Shown one piece after another: positions 61,301-64,000 of a stretch of 64,000 nucleotides of DNA (its first letter is position 1; each line of letters begins with the position of its first letter). The notes beneath the pieces are model-generated. The model had not been told where the DNA came from and ran no database searches. It saw only the letters and a list, made by a program, of their open reading frames with translations. Source of the stretch: Bacteroidales bacterium (GTDB lineage: Bacteria; Bacteroidota; Bacteroidia; Bacteroidales; WCHB1-69); contig JAEETJ010000007.1 of assembly GCA_016290295.1 (NCBI GenBank), forward strand, positions 32,803-96,802, written 5' to 3'. A program made the translations under genes and the position numbers.

Positions 61301-64000
61301 AACATGCGCTGCACCACCTCGCCTACCACAGGCACTCTGATTTTAGAGACTTCCGCAAGTGGAACCTCTTACACAGGCAAAAAGGCCTACTACGTGAACG
61401 GCAATCCGGACAACACACTTTTTTATGGCCTGCTCTACAACTGGAACGCCACTGTGGACACGTTCAACACGGCATACGGAGAAACCTCCACAAACTCGAA
61501 CTCTTCGTATGCGGTATCCGTCATTTTTAACGGCCATCGCAGGGGTATCTGTCCCGAAGGGTGGCACGTGCCTTCCGATGCGGAATGGACACAGCTCACC
61601 GACTACGTGAACAGTCAGGAGCAATACCGGTGCAATGGCACAAACGGGTATATAGCGAAAGCGTTGGCCTCTCCCACGGGATGGAGTGTGAACAGCAGTT
61701 CATGCGGCGTGGGCAACAGCTCAACCAACAATCTGACAGGTTTTACGGCCGTTCCGGCAGGTTTTTATGATGGCTCCTTCAACCATTTCGGCATAGGTGT
61801 GGATCTCTGTTCTACCACTCAGCAAGGAAACATAAGTTCTACCGTTTGGCGATGGTATATGTTTACCCAAAGCAACTCTGCCGGAATGTCCCGAGTCTAT
61901 GATCTTGGAAAGAATCAAGGGTCGTCCGTTCGTTGCTTGAAAGACACCGCCTCTTCCGGAAGCGACACCCCGTGTATCGGCACGCACAATGTGGAGACGG
62001 AAAGCTCCTGCGGAAACTACACCTGGCACGGGCAGACCTACACCCAAAGCGGCACCTATATGTATGCCTACACCAACAATGATGGATGTGCCAGTGTGGA
62101 TACGCTGAAACTGACGATTAATCTTCCGGTGGCTTCGACGAACTTAGCCACCGCGTGCGAGTCCTACTCTTGGAACGGGCAGACCTACACCGAAAGTGGT
62201 GACTACACGCAAACCCTCACCGCCGCCAACGGCTGCGATAGTGTTGTAACCTTGCACCTAACCATCCATCAGCCGGTGACCACGACAAATTCAGCCACCG
62301 CATGCGAGAGCTACACTTGGCATGAGCAAACTTATACCCAAAGTGGCGATTACACGTACAATTACACCAACGAACACGGCTGCCCTTGCACGGAAACGTT
62401 GCACCTGACCATCTATCAGCCAGTGAACACAACAAGTTCGGCCACTGCGTGCGAGTCCTACACTTGGCATGAGCAGATTTATACCCAAAATGGCGATTAC
62501 ACATACAATTACACCAACGAGCAGGGCTGCCCTTGCACGGAAACGTTGAATTTGACCATTAATCACGGTTCGCACAACGTCTTTACCGAAACGGCGGAAG
62601 GCTCCTACACATGGCACGAACAAACTTATACTACCAGCGGCACTTACATCTATACCTACAATAACGAAAACGATTGCCCCAGCGTGGACACGCTCTATCT
62701 GACTGTTTCCTCCGTTACTCCCATTATACCTACTGATACAGTAGAAGACGGCCAACCTTGTCCGGGCACGCCTACGGTAGCCGACCACGAGGGCAATGTG
62801 TATAACACCGTGCAAATCGGCACCCAGTGCTGGACCAAGGAGAATATGCGATGCACCACCTCGCCGAAGGGCTATCTCAGGGCAGGCGACACCCTTTCCT
62901 ACTCTGTGCCTTACTATTTCGATGACAACACATCCCCCATCCCGTTGGCAGACCGTGGCTTGCTTTACAACTGGGTGGGCGCGATGGACACCACGGCTAA
63001 TACCAGTAGTTCTTTTTATAATTGGCGCGGAATCTGTCCTGCGGGCTGGCATGTGCCACAAGACGGAGAGTGGGGAACTCTGGTAAGATATGTGAGCAGT
63101 CAAAGCAACTACCTGTGCAACAACAATACATCCAACATTGGCAAGGCATTGGCTTCAACCCAGTATTGGACGGAGACAACGAACAGTAATCAATATTGTT
63201 TTGTTGGTTACAACCAGTCTGCCAACAATGCTACGGGTTTCTCGGCGGTTCCTGCAGGCTGCTTCAACGGTTCAGAGTTCGTCAATTCGGGCATTTATGC
63301 CCAATTCTGTTCATCCTCGTCAGGCATGACAAAATACCTATGGAGCAGGAAAATAATTAATAACGAAAGAGAAGTGACCAGAATATACAGTACATCCAAG
63401 AGATTGGGCCTTTCCGTCCGCTGCCTGAAAGACACCGTCCCCGCTATCGGTAGCGATACCTTATGCATCGGCACACACAATGTGGAAATGGAAAACGCCT
63501 GCGAAAATTACACCTGGCATGGGCAGACCTACACCCAAAGCGGAACGTACACATACGCCTACACCAACGACGGCGGGTGCGCCAGCGTGGACACGCTTTT
63601 CTTGACCATTTACAATGGCACACACAACACTTACACCGAATCGGCAGAAGGCTCTTACATCTGGCATGAGCAGACGTACAGCGAGAGCGGTACCTACACA
63701 TACGCCTACAATAATGCGCAGGGTTGTGCCAGTGTCGATACCCTCCACCTGACCATCACCTCCGTTATTCCCGATATTCCTGATGGACCGGCAGAAGACG
63801 GTCAGCCTTGTCCGGGTGCGAATACGGTAACCGACCACGAAGGCAATGTGTATAACACCGTGCAAATCGGCAACCAGTGTTGGACCAAGGAGAACATGCG
63901 CTGCACCACCTCTCCCAGCTCAGGTACCACCATTTTAGAGGTCTATCCCAATGGCACCTCTTACACAGGCAAGAAAGCCTACTATGTGAACGGAAATTCC
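55328..64000 (+). CDS. Giant collagen-like/FISUMP mosaic surface protein (3' end outside window)
   Basis: The frame is open for 2891 codons with no stop before the window ends. Order: signal peptide ([18 protein letters not shown]), an adhesin-like N-domain to about residue 165, two collagen-like Gly-x-y tracts (about 168-236 and 270-363, mostly G-P-Q) each followed by [17 protein letters not shown] modules, and a tail-fibre-like [11 protein letters not shown] segment. After that, about 15 cysteine/aromatic modules of the pattern [20 protein letters not shown] alternate with FISUMP (TIGR02145) domains. These begin near 57877, 58752, 59476, 60365, 61233, 62776 and 63829 (last one cut), and each has VQIGxQCWM, GICPxGWHVP and SVRCLKD marks. 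It is probably secreted and surface-attached by type IX secretion, but the sorting domain would lie beyond the window. Binding partners are unknown. Confidence 0.88.
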   Translation, partial: MKKFTFLMILMLLAVCGMMAQAPEKFTYQAVVRNANNQLMTNTLVGVRVSILQGSSTGSVVYSETQMLSTNANGLMTLNIGDGNIVYGNFSTINWGNGPFFLKSEIDISGGNNYTISSMQQLLSVPYALYSSKAGNVPAFTVVPTDTGYVISISQDGAATQTFVLRHGAPGPQGPQGETGPQGPQGPQGDPGATGAQGPQGDPGATGAQGPQGETGATGQQGPQGQQGIQGEQGPAGFSPQVTTISAGDSTVVMITDAEAQHRFVIYNGAQGPQGPQGEQGIQGPQGPQGETGATGQQGPQGPQGEQGIQGPQGPQGETGATGQQGPQGPQGEQGIQGPQGPQGETGATGQQGPQGPQGEQGPAGFSPMVSTISAGDSTVVVITDAEIQHRFVIYNGTQGPQGEPGVGIPQTLSLEGNSLSISDGNSVTLPAIPTNLGAFTNDVGYITMDSVPNDISVFNNDAGYMTGYTETDPQYNAWNKDYNDLINKPVIPNAANNATLTIQRNGSTVGTFSADATADETVNIAVPTTTSELTNNSGFVTADQLTILLGTINHRMDSLQTLVSEQNNEISALSHTVDSLQEILTPPTDITPWNTSVTNETACETFSWNGEIYTQSGIYLHGWTDVDGTNNIEALNLTIIHHDTTYLQAEACDSYIWNGITYTESGDYFYRISNRIGCDSMIFLHLTIYNSTHNVITADTCESYTWNGQTYTESGTYTYAYTNGDGCVSVDTLHLTIHQGTYNVDTVTACESYTWHDSTYTKNGIYTYAYENEYGCASVDTLYLTVHYGTHNVESLNACGSYEWHGQTYTESGTYTYAYNNEYGCPSVDTLKVVVVLVDEKSCSLAPCVTDVDGNMYSTVQIGGQCWMRSNLRTTHFPDGTSILYGGNDNPWSNTEPYYYEYSNCFTLEQRGYAYNWLAMTHGENSSDTSTIGIQGICPDGWHVPTNEEWTQLTDYISAQNNYICDNNNTYIAKALASNTAYWGNSNGTCPCCPSINQNENNATGFNAVPAASYYACYYTAGFWSSSFISDRNLYDYRIIQSNEPVVKSLSSYNIDKRAPHAVRCVYDISACGTEFEGSHNVETDTTCDSYTWHGQTYTESGTYTYAYQNIYGCPSEDTLKLTVYQGCTIDEKSCPGTPIMMDIDSNVYSTVQIGDQCWMRSNLRATRYADGTAVPAGNSAYSETDPYYYDYENCFTLPERGYYYNWPAVMHGQPSSTTNPSEVQGICPDGWHVPSELEWKQMRDYVTSKSEYYCDRFNYFSDASLASNTGWINRGVQCAPGDNITHNATGFSAMPAGFYQLVGRIGYASYVLNGADCSMGAYFWCSTENSANKAYYQTIPYGSSLNVSKDMGFSVRCVMNAEADSLGYTIDEKSCPGTPSVTDIDGNTYGTVQLGEQCWMRSNLRATRYADGTAVPAGHTNFSKTEPYYYDFSGQGGDGTSQYFPLSKRGYLYNWVAAMHGAASSNTNPSQVQGICPDGWHVPSNEEWTQLENYVTSQNQYSCCTDVFGNNSCFAKALTSTLGWKYCNGSSNCYPGYNPSANNATGFNAMPVGIYAYNGYQSATEVTWFLSSTENDSASIHFCMLWYDGTYLGRFIEPKDKGYSVRCLRNDCGTHNVETVIVVDSPTYTWHGQTYNEDGTYTFAYFNEAGCRSVDTLKLKINYFTVDEKSCPGTPSVTDVDGNMYSTVQIGDQCWMRSNLRTTRYADGTAVPIGNSSSITDPYYYDYSNQRFTLRERGYLYNWPAIMHNQSSSNTVPSNVQGICPNGWHLPSYAEWTELENYVKSQSQYRCGGNSNDIAKAMVSTYGWKNYNNAVSCLPGTDTATNNATGFSAIPAGVCAYGNLSSCYENCFLWSATDYGNGSTTAWYRRLHNGNTNFPIDRNVKSYGCSVRCLKDTASSGSDTPCIGTHNVETESSCGNYTWHGQTYSESGTYTYAYTNNDGCASVDTLKLTINQPANPFVCGTDKVKDHQNNEYNTVQIGEQCWMKENMRCTTSPTTGTLILETSASGTSYTGKKAYYVNGNPDNTLFYGLLYNWNATVDTFNTAYGETSTNSNSSYAVSVIFNGHRRGICPEGWHVPSDAEWTQLTDYVNSQEQYRCNGTNGYIAKALASPTGWSVNSSSCGVGNSSTNNLTGFTAVPAGFYDGSFNHFGIGVDLCSTTQQGNISSTVWRWYMFTQSNSAGMSRVYDLGKNQGSSVRCLKDTASSGSDTPCIGTHNVETESSCGNYTWHGQTYTQSGTYMYAYTNNDGCASVDTLKLTINLPVASTNLATACESYSWNGQTYTESGDYTQTLTAANGCDSVVTLHLTIHQPVTTTNSATACESYTWHEQTYTQSGDYTYNYTNEHGCPCTETLHLTIYQPVNTTSSATACESYTWHEQIYTQNGDYTYNYTNEQGCPCTETLNLTINHGSHNVFTETAEGSYTWHEQTYTTSGTYIYTYNNENDCPSVDTLYLTVSSVTPIIPTDTVEDGQPCPGTPTVADHEGNVYNTVQIGTQCWTKENMRCTTSPKGYLRAGDTLSYSVPYYFDDNTSPIPLADRGLLYNWVGAMDTTANTSSSFYNWRGICPAGWHVPQDGEWGTLVRYVSSQSNYLCNNNTSNIGKALASTQYWTETTNSNQYCFVGYNQSANNATGFSAVPAGCFNGSEFVNSGIYAQFCSSSSGMTKYLWSRKIINNEREVTRIYSTSKRLGLSVRCLKDTVPAIGSDTLCIGTHNVEMENACENYTWHGQTYTQSGTYTYAYTNDGGCASVDTLFLTIYNGTHNTYTESAEGSYIWHEQTYSESGTYTYAYNNAQGCASVDTLHLTITSVIPDIPDGPAEDGQPCPGANTVTDHEGNVYNTVQIGNQCWTKENMRCTTSPSSGTTILEVYPNGTSYTGKKAYYVNGNS
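56192..56418 (+). repeat. 81-bp tandem repeat in the collagen-like tract
   Basis: A 27-residue unit (containing [20 protein letters not shown]) is repeated almost three times; ACGGGTGCTACCGGTCA-type anchors start at 56201, 56282 and 56363, exactly 81 bp apart. Copies differ at only a few silent positions, so copy number may vary by slippage or recombination. Confidence 0.9.

Overview
The window comes from a member of the Bacteroidales (phylum Bacteroidota), most likely uncultured. Evidence: a type IX secretion C-terminal sorting domain, TonB-linked receptor and DUF3575 outer-membrane proteins, several FISUMP-type (TIGR02145) modules, promoters with the Bacteroidota -7 box TAnnTTTG, and almost no Shine-Dalgarno sequences. 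No genus is assigned.

Region 1 (1-23,912) is a capsule/O-antigen type polysaccharide locus on the + strand. It starts with the end of a UDP-sugar epimerase and a TviB-like UDP-sugar dehydrogenase. A foreign-looking HNH gene and gene debris interrupt it. From 2,269 to 18,906 there is a tightly packed operon: class V aminotransferase, GNAT, two LicD transferases around a cytidylyltransferase/oxidoreductase fusion, Wzx-like flippase, CapA-like protein, Wzy-like polymerase, two glycosyltransferases, five ATP-grasp ligases and a polysaccharide deacetylase. The five ligases suggest a glycan carrying amide-linked amino-acid or peptide groups plus phospho-linked substituents. A possible defence islet follows (a HEPN-like unknown, then a Cas2-like/PIN pair), then a GT2 enzyme, a UDP-GlcNAc 4,6-dehydratase and an initiating sugar transferase.

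Region 2 (23,913-36,830) holds two intact orphan ATPases, a 1980-residue secreted adhesin-like protein, a WecA-like transferase, a DUF3575 protein and a decapitated ATPase. Region 3 (36,849-55,015) is mostly housekeeping: tRNA-Gly(CCC), ychF, a NifU-domain protein, flavin reductase, NSS transporter, dnaG, S41 protease, trmN6-like methyltransferase, glutamine synthetase, a TonB-linked receptor and a membrane-tethered AraC regulator. A truncated and an intact orphan ATPase lie among them. Region 4 (55,328-64,000) is one open frame of at least 2891 codons, running off the window, that encodes a collagen-like/FISUMP mosaic surface protein.

The most unusual pattern concerns the five orphan ATPase genes (AAA domain plus a PD-(D/E)XK-like tail). 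Each is associated with its own private repeated DNA motif next to its promoter. In two cases the motif cluster is duplicated on both sides of the gene, and two of the five genes have lost their ATPase half at a junction close to the motif. This suggests mobile or self-recognising units. A second pattern is a small vocabulary of short repeat words that fills intergenic spacers and has entered two coding regions.
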